The position numbers and the translations under genes were made by a program. 17,978 nucleotides of DNA, taken from Pedosphaera sp. GTDB taxonomy: Bacteria > Verrucomicrobiota > Verrucomicrobiia > Limisphaerales > UBA9464. The first letter of the stretch is position 1. Each line of letters starts with the position of its first letter. Below are positions 1 through 7,798 of the stretch, piece after piece. The notes below the pieces were generated by a model that saw only the letters and a program-made list of their open reading frames with translations, did no database searches and was not told where the DNA came from. The stretch is taken from contig SIAZ01000039.1 of NCBI GenBank assembly GCA_009695405.1, forward strand, positions 1-17,978. Reading direction: 5' to 3'.

Positions 1-1
1 C

Positions 2-118
2 GAACCATACCGTTGCCGAACTCCTGCCTTGGAACTGGAAACCGGCGAAAGCCTAATCCGGTCGGTCGACCTTTCTTCCCCGCCTTCGATCGCGGAATAT
101 CCTACTTTCGGCAACTAG
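2..118 (+). CDS. C-terminal fragment of an unidentified protein, cut by the left edge
   Basis: This frame is open from the window edge to a TAG at 116-118. It encodes about 38 residues ending in SIAEYPTFGN. The composition looks protein-like, and a stretch of the form PALELETGESLI resembles the closing strands of beta-sandwich enzymes such as aldose epimerases, but this is too short to identify. The stop lies six bases before the ATG of the CotH-family gene, which suggests an operon with that gene. A second frame is also open across the same bases, to position 240, so the choice of frame is a judgement based on spacing and composition. Confidence 0.35.
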   Translation, partial: EPYRCRTPALELETGESLIRSVDLSSPPSIAEYPTFGN

Positions 119-124
119 GGAACC

Positions 125-1846
125 ATGAGGTTGGGCGTACGCTTACCCAAAGATGCCATCGGTTCCTCAAAGAAATTCAGAATACTCTTCACTCTCACTT
201 TAACCGGTTTGCTTGCATCAATAATCACAATACTCTTTAAACCACGTATGGGACGTTTCTTACCGATATTTTCCGTCTACTTTGCGGGAATCCTTCTGCT
301 GATAGCGGCTGAATTGCCAAGTGCACCTTCGGAAAAACACCGCAAAGACGATGCGGCTGCCTCCAACCTTTTTAATGGCCCTATCCTCCGCTTCGCAATT
401 GAACTTCCAGCCAGTAGTCTCGATTCTCTCCGCGGTGAACCCCGCAAACCGGTCCCTGCTTCAGTCTCGATCGGAACACAACGCTTCGACAAAATCACCA
501 TCCACGTCAAAGGCGCTGCCGGCAGCACTCGGAGCATCGATGAGAACCCAGCGCTGACACTTAATTTTGATAAATTAGTTCCTGGTCGAAAGTTTAGTGG
601 CCTCGATAAAATTCACCTCAATAACTCAGTTCAGGATCCCTCGCTACTGAGCGAGCAAATGGCTTCACGTCTTTATGATGAAGCCGGTATTCCTACCGCG
701 CGCGCTTCCCAAGCATTTGTCACCTTGGCTGGTCGCGATCTCGGATTATACGTTCTAAAAGAGGGGTACAACAAAACCTTCTTGCGTCGTCGCTTTCCAG
801 ATCCCTCAGGCAATCTTTATGACGGCGGCTTTATTCGTGATATCGACCAAGATCTCGAACGCAATTCGGGTGAAGGCCCAGAGGATCGCAAGGATCTTCA
901 ACGCTTACGTGATGCCGCTGAGACAAACGACAAACAACTGCGCGCCACCCGACTGGAAGCTATTCTCGACACCAAACGTTTTGTGACCTTGAGCGCCATG
1001 CAAGCACTGCTGGTGGATTGGGATGGTTATGGAAATAATCGGAACAACTACCGACTCTATTATCAGCCTCGCTCGGGTCTTTTCACCTTCATTCCCCACG
1101 GTATGGACCAACTATTAGGGTCGCGAGGTCATGGTATGGAAACGCCCAGTGCCGGACTTGTTTCCCGTCAATTGTTCGACATTCCAGCCTTCAACGACGC
1201 CTTCTACGCTGAAGCACATCGCCTCCTAGCCACCACCTTTACTTCCAACCTGCTAACGGCTCACTTTGACATCGTTGAAGCGAGACTCTTAACCGCTTTC
1301 AAGACTCTTGCGCCCGACGAACAAAAGTGGCGCATCAATACCCTACAAGACTTTCGTAACCATGCCCTTCAACGGATCGAGTCGGCGACAAGTCAATTGG
1401 CTTCCCGCCCCAAGCCAATCCAATTCAACACCGAAGGCGTCACCACCCTTGCTCAATGGCAACCCCGCTACCAACGCGGACAGGCACAAATTGAAGTAAC
1501 CCGAGTCGACGGAGTAGAATCATTACATATCGCCGCGATCGCTAGGGAAACGGTCAGTTCTTTCCGAGCAAATATCCGCTTGCCCATAGGTAAATATGCC
1601 GTCACGGGCCGACTCAAATCCAAAGCCGTCGTCGCCTCAAAGGACGAACGTTTTCAGGGCGGAGCTGCTCTCAGGATCAGCGGAGGTGAACATCAACAAC
1701 GCTTCTCTGGAAATCATGCTTGGACTGAATTCTCTCACGAATTTCAAATCCACGATCCGCGTGAAGTCGAGATTGTCGCAGAATTGCGGGCCGACGCTGG
1801 GGAAGTGTGGTTTGATACGGCCTCACTCAAACTGATCCGTCGCTAA
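125..1846 (+). CDS. CotH-family protein (CotH kinase-like) with C-terminal beta-sandwich domain
   Basis: The protein has 573 residues and belongs to the CotH family, whose founder is a Bacillus spore-coat protein kinase. Visible family landmarks are IHVKGAAGS (about 126-134), the helix around LLSEQMASRLYDEAGIP (174-190), GLYVLKEGYN (207-216), DWDGYGNNRNNYRLYY (298-313) and FIPHGMDQLLG (322-332). The last two match the N-rich and 'pWDfD'-like blocks that carry metal-binding acidic residues. Residues about 436-573 look like a separate jelly-roll or carbohydrate-binding-type domain ending in a typical VWFDTASLKLI strand. Two hydrophobic segments lie near the N-terminus (about 19-38 and 45-63). 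The ATG at 125 has AGGG four bases upstream and follows the previous stop closely. The ATG at 248 would instead give a clean signal peptide beginning MGRFLPIF, so the start is uncertain. It is probably exported or membrane-anchored. Substrate unknown. Confidence 0.8.
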   Translation: MRLGVRLPKDAIGSSKKFRILFTLTLTGLLASIITILFKPRMGRFLPIFSVYFAGILLLIAAELPSAPSEKHRKDDAAASNLFNGPILRFAIELPASSLDSLRGEPRKPVPASVSIGTQRFDKITIHVKGAAGSTRSIDENPALTLNFDKLVPGRKFSGLDKIHLNNSVQDPSLLSEQMASRLYDEAGIPTARASQAFVTLAGRDLGLYVLKEGYNKTFLRRRFPDPSGNLYDGGFIRDIDQDLERNSGEGPEDRKDLQRLRDAAETNDKQLRATRLEAILDTKRFVTLSAMQALLVDWDGYGNNRNNYRLYYQPRSGLFTFIPHGMDQLLGSRGHGMETPSAGLVSRQLFDIPAFNDAFYAEAHRLLATTFTSNLLTAHFDIVEARLLTAFKTLAPDEQKWRINTLQDFRNHALQRIESATSQLASRPKPIQFNTEGVTTLAQWQPRYQRGQAQIEVTRVDGVESLHIAAIARETVSSFRANIRLPIGKYAVTGRLKSKAVVASKDERFQGGAALRISGGEHQQRFSGNHAWTEFSHEFQIHDPREVEIVAELRADAGEVWFDTASLKLIRR

Positions 1847-1981
1847 ACCCTCCGTGGCTTCAATCCTCTGAACGAGAGATGGGATGCCCTCAAAAAAGCT
1901 TGAGAGAAATTACCTTTCCAAGTTTTTACTAGTTCCTCACCCTCAGTCTCAACGGAATCATGGCCACCACTTCTTAAAACT

Positions 1982-3223
1982 ATGTCTGACTTCCTCAACC
2001 AACATGGCCTTGTGGTGTTTACAGCCTTTGTCGCTGGCCTTTGGATTAAGTGGCTCTTCGATCTCTTCTTTCTCAGACACTCTTTTTTTGACACGCGCGA
2101 AACCTTGATCACTCGAGAACATGAGTTAACCCAGTTGCGCCACGAACAATCTCGTATTTCTGAGACCTACAAAAACCGCTTGGTCGAACTGGAAGCGGTG
2201 ACCCATGCCAAACTCAATGCGGAAAACAAAGCCACTCAGTTCTCACAAGAACTGGAACTGGCCACGATGAACTTGCGGGCCGCACAAACCTCTCTCGATT
2301 TAGCTCTCGCTCGCCAATTCAGTCACACAACGGAGGTGCCAATTCTCGAATCTCAAATTGAGAGTGCTACCAACGAACTTGTCGCCCTTCGATCTGAGAC
2401 TCTTAACTCAAGTTTGCGACTTGCTGAACTACAAACTGTCGTCACCGGTCAAGACCGATCTCTAACCGAACTTCGGGCTCTCCGCGAATCATTAGTCTTA
2501 GCCCGTGATGAAGTCTTGGCTCGCTTCTTGGAGGTCTCCACACACTTAAACTCACTTCAAGCAGTTCGGGTTCAATTAGGGGAATCTCTCGCCCTCCGTG
2601 ACTTATCGCTCTCCGAACTCCAATCTCAACTGGCTGCTCTCCAAACAAAAATAGAACAGGATGCACTCGCCACAAATCAGCATGAAATTCTTTCCCATGA
2701 GCTTCTTGCCCGTACAACCGAACTCTCTGCCGCACAGGCCAGCGCTCAGAACTATCTCGAGGCCTACAACGAAGCCGTCCTAGAAAACCAAACCATTACC
2801 GTCGAGAGGGATCGCCTCCTTGCCCAATCCTCGACTGCACAAGCCCTTTTAGCCACCCGCTTGACGGAGGCGACAGCCGAAATTGCGGCACTTCGGGCTT
2901 CGCATCTTTCTGACAGCGATACCACAGAACCCCTCTCAGGCAGACTCAATCAAGCTTTGATCGACTTGCACGAGTCCACAACCCTACGAACCACGTTAGA
3001 AGCCGAATTGGCTGCGGTTTCTGAATCTCACGCTCGGATGGAATCCGACCTAGTCGAAAACCGAATTTTGGCCAGTCGAGCCGAGGATTTAGCTGAACAT
3101 TTAGGTGTAGCCGAAGCCGAACTTTCAGCTCTGCGCACCCAAGCCAATGGCACACTCCCCTCCTTGGACAGCGAAATCCTACTGATCGAACTCGAGCAAG
3201 CGAATCGTGATCGAAAAAACTAA
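1982..3223 (+). CDS. Membrane-anchored coiled-coil protein of unknown function
   Basis: The protein has 413 residues. One transmembrane segment (about 10-30) is followed by a continuous Leu/Ala/Glu/Arg-rich coiled coil from about 42 to the end, with no catalytic motif and no conserved domain that I recognise. Such proteins usually serve as scaffolds or spacers at the membrane; that is inference. The ATG at 1982 has no clear Shine-Dalgarno. The zero frame ends abruptly at TAA 3221-3223, straight after an A AAA AAC heptamer. In the -1 frame the coiled coil carries on as LNAELALLKARTSGEG to a TGA at 3268-3270, overlapping the next gene's start. The full protein is therefore probably 429 residues, made either by programmed -1 slippage or because one A is missing from the sequence. 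Confidence 0.75.
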   Translation: MSDFLNQHGLVVFTAFVAGLWIKWLFDLFFLRHSFFDTRETLITREHELTQLRHEQSRISETYKNRLVELEAVTHAKLNAENKATQFSQELELATMNLRAAQTSLDLALARQFSHTTEVPILESQIESATNELVALRSETLNSSLRLAELQTVVTGQDRSLTELRALRESLVLARDEVLARFLEVSTHLNSLQAVRVQLGESLALRDLSLSELQSQLAALQTKIEQDALATNQHEILSHELLARTTELSAAQASAQNYLEAYNEAVLENQTITVERDRLLAQSSTAQALLATRLTEATAEIAALRASHLSDSDTTEPLSGRLNQALIDLHESTTLRTTLEAELAAVSESHARMESDLVENRILASRAEDLAEHLGVAEAELSALRTQANGTLPSLDSEILLIELEQANRDRKN

Positions 3224-3248
3224 ACGCCGAATTGGCCTTGTTAAAGGC
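3214..3248 (+). other. Candidate -1 frameshift site: A AAA AAC heptamer, stop and downstream hairpin
   Basis: Bases 3214-3220 read AAAAAAC in the phase cgA AAA AAC TAA, which is the X XXY YYZ arrangement needed for tandem -1 slippage. The TAA follows immediately. After slipping, the next codon is CTA at 3220-3222 and the coiled-coil sequence continues. A 5-bp hairpin (GCCTT 3235-3239, loop GTTA, AAGGC 3244-3248) lies 14 bases downstream, rather far for a classical stimulator. The sequence features are directly seen; function is inference. In Escherichia coli AAAAAAG is slipperier than AAAAAAC. A miscalled A7 tract is the simplest alternative. Confidence 0.4.
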
Positions 3249-3259
3249 GAGGACCTCCG

Positions 3260-3790
3260 GTGAAGGCTGATTCTCCTCTCTTTGGCGACGACGGCAAACC
3301 CCGCTATTGGCTCGGGACCTACGATGCTTGGCATCTCTTATTACCCATTGTCTTGGTTGCTTCAGTCGGTTTTCTCCTGCTTAAACCTGCCTCAACCATC
3401 AAAAAAGTGACACCGCGGTTACCGCCCCCTCTTCCCCTAGTTATTCTTGCCGGATGGAGTGCTCCGGCGCCGGGTTCGCTTATTAAAGTTAGTCAATTTA
3501 ATCAAATCCAAGGCTCTGGCTTTCCCAACGGTCAAGTGATTCTCTGGATGAAATCAGGTACCAATCTAGAACAAAAAATTACCGTTCAGAGGGTCCAGAC
3601 AAATGGACTGTTTAGTATCGGACTCTCTCGTTTCCCCGTGGGTAACTACCGATTTCGGGCTGAGGTCATTGACCCAATAAACCGCAGGAGTTCAACCCCA
3701 GAAATACCGATTCGAATCCTTGCTGATTCGCCCCAAACCAACGCCCCAGTCAAGCCCTCTAAATCAGCGAGAAAACGCCGTAAAACCTGA
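3260..3790 (+). CDS. Small membrane-anchored protein with Ig-like beta domain
   Basis: The protein has 176 residues. A short hydrophilic N-terminus is followed by one transmembrane segment (about 24-42), a Pro-rich linker (PRLPPPLPL, 52-60), a beta-rich Ig-like domain (about 60-155; QIQGSGFPNGQVILW and PVGNYRFRAEVID are typical strands) and a basic tail SARKRRKT. The start is a GTG at 3260, supported by GGCGAGG at 3246-3252, seven bases upstream. That region is also the end of the -1 extension of the coiled-coil gene (stop at 3270), so the two are probably translationally coupled and may act together at the membrane. The product is not recognised. The next gene is convergent, 36 bases away, with no clear terminator between them. 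Confidence 0.7.
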   Translation: MKADSPLFGDDGKPRYWLGTYDAWHLLLPIVLVASVGFLLLKPASTIKKVTPRLPPPLPLVILAGWSAPAPGSLIKVSQFNQIQGSGFPNGQVILWMKSGTNLEQKITVQRVQTNGLFSIGLSRFPVGNYRFRAEVIDPINRRSSTPEIPIRILADSPQTNAPVKPSKSARKRRKT

Positions 3791-3826
3791 GTGCCAACTG
3801 GGAGATTTCACCTTCAATCTTGTCGA

Positions 3827-4555
3827 CTAAACGCCGGTTCCCGGTATGTCGGTAAAGATCTGAGTCCGCTGTCTCAGAGCTAGCAAGCGCCCTAGTGGGG
3901 TCTGCAATCCAGACGATAAAGAACGCCTTAACGCCTCTTCCTTGCCCGCTCCAGAAGCCAGCACCCAAACTTCACGGGCTGTTGCCAAAATTCCAAAGGT
4001 CAGAGTCAATCGGCGGGGTGGTGGCTTGGGACCGACCACCGCTAATACTGGTTCTCGGCTCTCCACCACTGCCGATGGGGCCTCGGGAAATAAAGAGGCC
4101 ACGTGCCCATCTTCGCCCATCCCCAGAAAGATCAAATCGAGAACAGGAATACCCTCGGGGGTCTGGGGTAAATAGCGACGCAGCATTTCAGATGCTTTGC
4201 GCGCCGACTCTTCTGGATCCAATTCACCCTGCAATCGATGACATTGAGATATCCCAACCCCCGTCGGCCCGATCAAGGTTTCCACGGCTAATCGGTAGTT
4301 ACTTTCGCTATGATCGGGCGGAACACAGCGTTCGTCACCCCAGAAAAAACGGACCTTGGACCAGTCCATCTTGGGCTCCGAGGTTGATTGCGCTGTCGCC
4401 GCCATCAAACGCCCAGCGACTCGACCTCCCGGCAGGGCAACATGGTGCACTCCGTTTGCGACAATATCTGCGCTCATTGCCTTAACCCAACGTTGGGAAA
4501 CCGCTTGGACCAACGATTCAGAATCAGGAAACCTCAATAGGTCAGGTATCTTCAT
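3827..4555 (-). CDS. pgl: 6-phosphogluconolactonase
   Basis: This cytosolic enzyme hydrolyses 6-phosphogluconolactone to 6-phosphogluconate in the oxidative pentose phosphate pathway. The 242-residue length is normal for the DevB/SOL type. Family blocks are clear: LPGGRVAGRL (41-50, phosphate-binding loop), FFWGDERCVPPDHSESN (70-86) and DLIFLGMGEDGHVASLFP (140-157), the last carrying the expected catalytic histidine at about 151. It starts at an ATG 21 bases after the AsmA-like gene's stop on the same strand, so it may ride as the last gene of that operon. No glucose-6-phosphate dehydrogenase or gluconate-6-phosphate dehydrogenase gene is nearby. No Shine-Dalgarno is visible; the leader is AT-rich. 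Confidence 0.93.
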   Translation of the reverse strand: MKIPDLLRFPDSESLVQAVSQRWVKAMSADIVANGVHHVALPGGRVAGRLMAATAQSTSEPKMDWSKVRFFWGDERCVPPDHSESNYRLAVETLIGPTGVGISQCHRLQGELDPEESARKASEMLRRYLPQTPEGIPVLDLIFLGMGEDGHVASLFPEAPSAVVESREPVLAVVGPKPPPRRLTLTFGILATAREVWVLASGAGKEEALRRSLSSGLQTPLGRLLALRQRTQIFTDIPGTGV

Positions 4556-4576
4556 AAAATAGAGTAAAAACTGTTT

Positions 4577-7500
4577 TTATTGACCAATCGAAGGGACCGG
4601 ATTGGCGAGAGGAGCCGCCCCCTTGGACTCGGGAATCAATTCCATAAAGGTACCAATTGGGTTCAATGGAACAAAGAGAAGTGACGGAATATGCGCCGGT
4701 TGCGTCTTGGGCTTTTCAAGATTACCGCCCACTTTAAATTGTAATAATTTCTCGAAAGGCATTAAGGCAATAGACACTATCGACCCCAATAGCGGTACCT
4801 CTCGGAAAAGAGCCCCTTGTACAATCATATCCAGATCCCGTTCAAACCCAATCGAACCGACAAATGCCAAGCACATCGACGGAGATCGCAACTGAAGGTC
4901 GCGGGTCAGCAATCGTCCGGAATCGACTTTAAAATGAGCCGTGCCTTCGCTAAATCGTGTCATGCCCATCCCCGATGAAACCCCACTCATCACCTGCGAT
5001 AAGGCCCCAAACAAAGGTTGATCCCAAAGATAACCGTCCTTCAACTGTGCCGTCCCGATCCCCTTCCAACTCGACATGTCTGAGGTCTCCCCTTCGGTGA
5101 TTTTTAATCGCCCAGAAACCACTCCTTCCGTACGATTTGATTGGGTCGAGAGATCTTGAATCAATGACTTCAAATTGACGTTGGTGAGTACCGTATCAAT
5201 GCGAAAGGTATTGGAAGTGCCTGAACCCAAATCAAACTCCAAAACGCCGTCTAATCGACCGCCGTGAAATCCGGCATGTAGATTGGTCACAACCAACAAC
5301 GGTCCCAAAGACAACACGCTTCCTGAGATTTTAGTTGTGGCAAATTTCCACCAACGGAATTGGGGCGCCGATTCAACATCAAATCGAATGTTATTCAGAG
5401 TCGGATCTCCCCGAATCCCAATGACCCCATTAGCCCGAACGGTCGCCGGTTGATCGAAGATATAAGGAATCATGGTTTTCTGAACCTTTGGCCCGATCAC
5501 ATGAGTCACTCGTGACGGCAAAAATGTACTGACTGCATTGGTAAAAGAAATCAGTCCTGCCTCAATGTCGTAAGCAAATCCCTCCACTGTGCAGTTTTGT
5601 TTCCCATCCAAAAAGTGCGCCTGACCGACCGAGAGAAAAAGGTTTGTGTAACCCAAGACTGCCTCTATTTGATCCAAATGTTCCCCGCGAAAAAACAAAT
5701 CGTTTACTCGGACAGTGCCGCGAATTCCGATACGTTCTGGCTCGAACCAGCGACCTCGAACCTCTGCCTGAATGGAAGGCGGTTCACTGAGTTTAATCTC
5801 ATCAAAAACCCGCCGAATCTGAGGCTCAGGAAACAAAGGCAGAACAATCGACGGATCCATTTCTGACCGAACGGAAAACCAATAGTCTTTGGTCCGTTCA
5901 TCTCCGTCGTAATCGAGCGCAACACGGCCTGAGCGGGCAGTTGCCTGCAGATCTCTAATACGCCAAACACGGTTCGAATAATTAAAAGTCCCTTTCGCTG
6001 TCTCACCACCGACTCCTCGAAATTGGAAAGGTCCTCCACTAAAAGATCCCGCCAATCGCAAGGAGTCCTGCAGGCTAACCGTCCAATTTTCCGGCTTATT
6101 GACCCAAGGCGGTAAAGTCATTCCCAATCGACCTGCTATTTGAGGTGCACCCGTCTTGGGCCAGTCAAATTGGCTCATCCATCGTCGACTCGCCTCCCTT
6201 AATAACGGCTTCACTCCTGCCGGATCTGCATCAGATCGAAACTTTAAGGACACCTGTCGTGTCACGGTATCGAGTGTTCCCGACACCTCCAATTGGCCCC
6301 CAAATAATCGTGCCTCCAGTTTCTTGAGGTCAACCAGTCCCCCTGACCACGCCGCTCCAACGGATGCTTGGTCCATGACTAAATCCGGCCTCGCCCCCCT
6401 GTCGATCAGTGTCTCAACCTGCAATTCAACAGCCCCAAGCCAATCCCATACAACTGACTCGGGCAATCCAGTCACAGGCTTCAAGGCTGGTTTCAGCAGC
6501 AGATCTAGTCGAAGAGGACCTGAGGTCAGTTCTCGGCTTTTTAGCTCCGAAAATTTAAGTCCAACCCGTGAGCGAATCCATCCTAGGTGACTGTGATCTG
6601 CCTCTAATTCAAGGGTGCAACTCGGACTCGCCACGTTGTTGGTGAGCTCTAAGTCAGCCACCTCCAAAACCGCGCGGGACCGAAAAGCGCGGACTGTTTC
6701 CACTTTAGGTGCTGCCCCCAGTTTCCAGCGCAGGGTCGCCCCAAGAGGTGCCAAAACAGCCTCGCTCGAGCCTTTCAATTTTAGCGATCCTACTTTATTT
6801 CCATCCCAGTTAAGAGATTTCGCCGACAGTTCCCAACCCCCAGCAATGAGGGTTGGACCATCCGGCACCGCCTCAAATCGTGTCTCCAAGCGTAGCGCTC
6901 CGACGCTGCCTTTTAATAGGGTTGTTGCGCCCAATACCAAGACAACGTTTGCTTGAAATCGCTCTCTAGCGTTGCCGAAAGGATTCAGTTCAGCCGAAAG
7001 ATCCAAGGATTCGAAGACGGCTTGATCCCACTGAATATCCTCTGCTTTTAAGCGAATTGAGCCCGCTGACTGAGTTAAGTTAGCAATATCCACTCGGAAG
7101 TTGGCTGTTAAACGAGGCGGTTGCCTAAAAACAGACCTTTCAACCTCATTCATCAACCGAGCTAGCCCTCGCTTAATGGGCCGAGAATCCTTGGGCGACC
7201 GAACCGAATCGGACTTCGCCATCACCACATTAGTCAAAGTGCCCATCGCCGCAAATCGCAGCCCTAAACAGGTTCCTTGGAGTTCCTCGAGACTCCAAAA
7301 ATGAGGCCCCACAAAACGAAGACGCCCCTCCTCCACCTTTAGCTCGAACAACCGAGCAGGCTCATTTGTTTCCCCGACCGGTAAGGTAATGCGTCCACCA
7401 TAAATCCGAACTCCTCGAAGACCCGATTCAAACCGCAAAAGCTTCCTCCAATCTAGGTCCACCTCCAATTCATCAGCGGACACTCGCTCCCCCAGCGTCT

Positions 7501-7798
7501 CCCACGATGCCTCCGAGAATCGTCCCCCTGTCACACCTTCAATCACGATTCCTCGATCCAACCGAATCCGAGCCCGCCTAAAATCAAGGTCAAGTCCCTC
7601 AGTTCGTAGACGCCCAATCAAGGCATCTTTAGCAAAGGGAGGGAGGCCAATCTGATTCAAATGGTATCCCGCGTATATCAGCGTCAGTAAAACAAAATAG
7701 CCTGTCCTACGGGTCCAACGAAAAGTACGACGTACAAAGCGAATGAAATGCCAAGCGCCCCGAGACCGCGGAATTTTCTTCGAATTTTCCGTTTTCAC
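4577..7798 (-). CDS. Large AsmA-like / TamB-YhdP superfamily envelope protein
   Basis: The protein has 1073 residues. A basic N-terminus and one membrane anchor (about 33-47) are followed by a very long beta-rich region with many AsmA-type strand repeats. The C-terminus (about 900-1045) closely resembles the AsmA-like C-terminal domain: SSWKGIGTAQLKDGYLWDQP, LQLRSPSMCLAFVGSIGFE, EVPLLGSIVSIALMPFEKLL and FKVGGNLEKPKTQP. Members of this superfamily (TamB, YhdP, YdbH) are long periplasmic proteins implicated in lipid transfer from inner to outer membrane. That is family knowledge, not shown for this gene. The start is a GTG at 7798 sharing a GTGA overlap with the stop of the DUF4340 gene, so its translation is coupled to the gld-type operon. 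This link to an ABC exporter is the notable feature. Confidence 0.85.
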   Translation of the reverse strand: MKTENSKKIPRSRGAWHFIRFVRRTFRWTRRTGYFVLLTLIYAGYHLNQIGLPPFAKDALIGRLRTEGLDLDFRRARIRLDRGIVIEGVTGGRFSEASWETLGERVSADELEVDLDWRKLLRFESGLRGVRIYGGRITLPVGETNEPARLFELKVEEGRLRFVGPHFWSLEELQGTCLGLRFAAMGTLTNVVMAKSDSVRSPKDSRPIKRGLARLMNEVERSVFRQPPRLTANFRVDIANLTQSAGSIRLKAEDIQWDQAVFESLDLSAELNPFGNARERFQANVVLVLGATTLLKGSVGALRLETRFEAVPDGPTLIAGGWELSAKSLNWDGNKVGSLKLKGSSEAVLAPLGATLRWKLGAAPKVETVRAFRSRAVLEVADLELTNNVASPSCTLELEADHSHLGWIRSRVGLKFSELKSRELTSGPLRLDLLLKPALKPVTGLPESVVWDWLGAVELQVETLIDRGARPDLVMDQASVGAAWSGGLVDLKKLEARLFGGQLEVSGTLDTVTRQVSLKFRSDADPAGVKPLLREASRRWMSQFDWPKTGAPQIAGRLGMTLPPWVNKPENWTVSLQDSLRLAGSFSGGPFQFRGVGGETAKGTFNYSNRVWRIRDLQATARSGRVALDYDGDERTKDYWFSVRSEMDPSIVLPLFPEPQIRRVFDEIKLSEPPSIQAEVRGRWFEPERIGIRGTVRVNDLFFRGEHLDQIEAVLGYTNLFLSVGQAHFLDGKQNCTVEGFAYDIEAGLISFTNAVSTFLPSRVTHVIGPKVQKTMIPYIFDQPATVRANGVIGIRGDPTLNNIRFDVESAPQFRWWKFATTKISGSVLSLGPLLVVTNLHAGFHGGRLDGVLEFDLGSGTSNTFRIDTVLTNVNLKSLIQDLSTQSNRTEGVVSGRLKITEGETSDMSSWKGIGTAQLKDGYLWDQPLFGALSQVMSGVSSGMGMTRFSEGTAHFKVDSGRLLTRDLQLRSPSMCLAFVGSIGFERDLDMIVQGALFREVPLLGSIVSIALMPFEKLLQFKVGGNLEKPKTQPAHIPSLLFVPLNPIGTFMELIPESKGAAPLANPVPSIGQ

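Noticed and set aside
1..240. An alternative open frame across the left edge running to a TAA at 238-240
   Set aside because: It overlaps the N-terminus of the CotH-family gene in another frame and has an unusual His/Asn/Arg-rich composition; the frame ending at 118 looks more protein-like.
3895..4485. Long plus-strand open frame opposite pgl
   Set aside because: It is antisense to a well-supported enzyme gene, is Pro/Arg/Ser-rich and has no recognisable motif; it is a shadow frame.
4486..4497. Perfect 12-base palindrome CCCAACGTTGGG
   Set aside because: It lies inside the coding sequence of 6-phosphogluconolactonase near its N-terminus, with no second copy seen nearby; a chance palindrome is likely.
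4566..4578. AT-rich inverted repeat AAAAACTGTTTTT between the AsmA-like gene and pgl
   Set aside because: It overlaps the AsmA-like stop codon and has only A-T pairs apart from one C-G pair, so it is too weak to call a terminator or operator.
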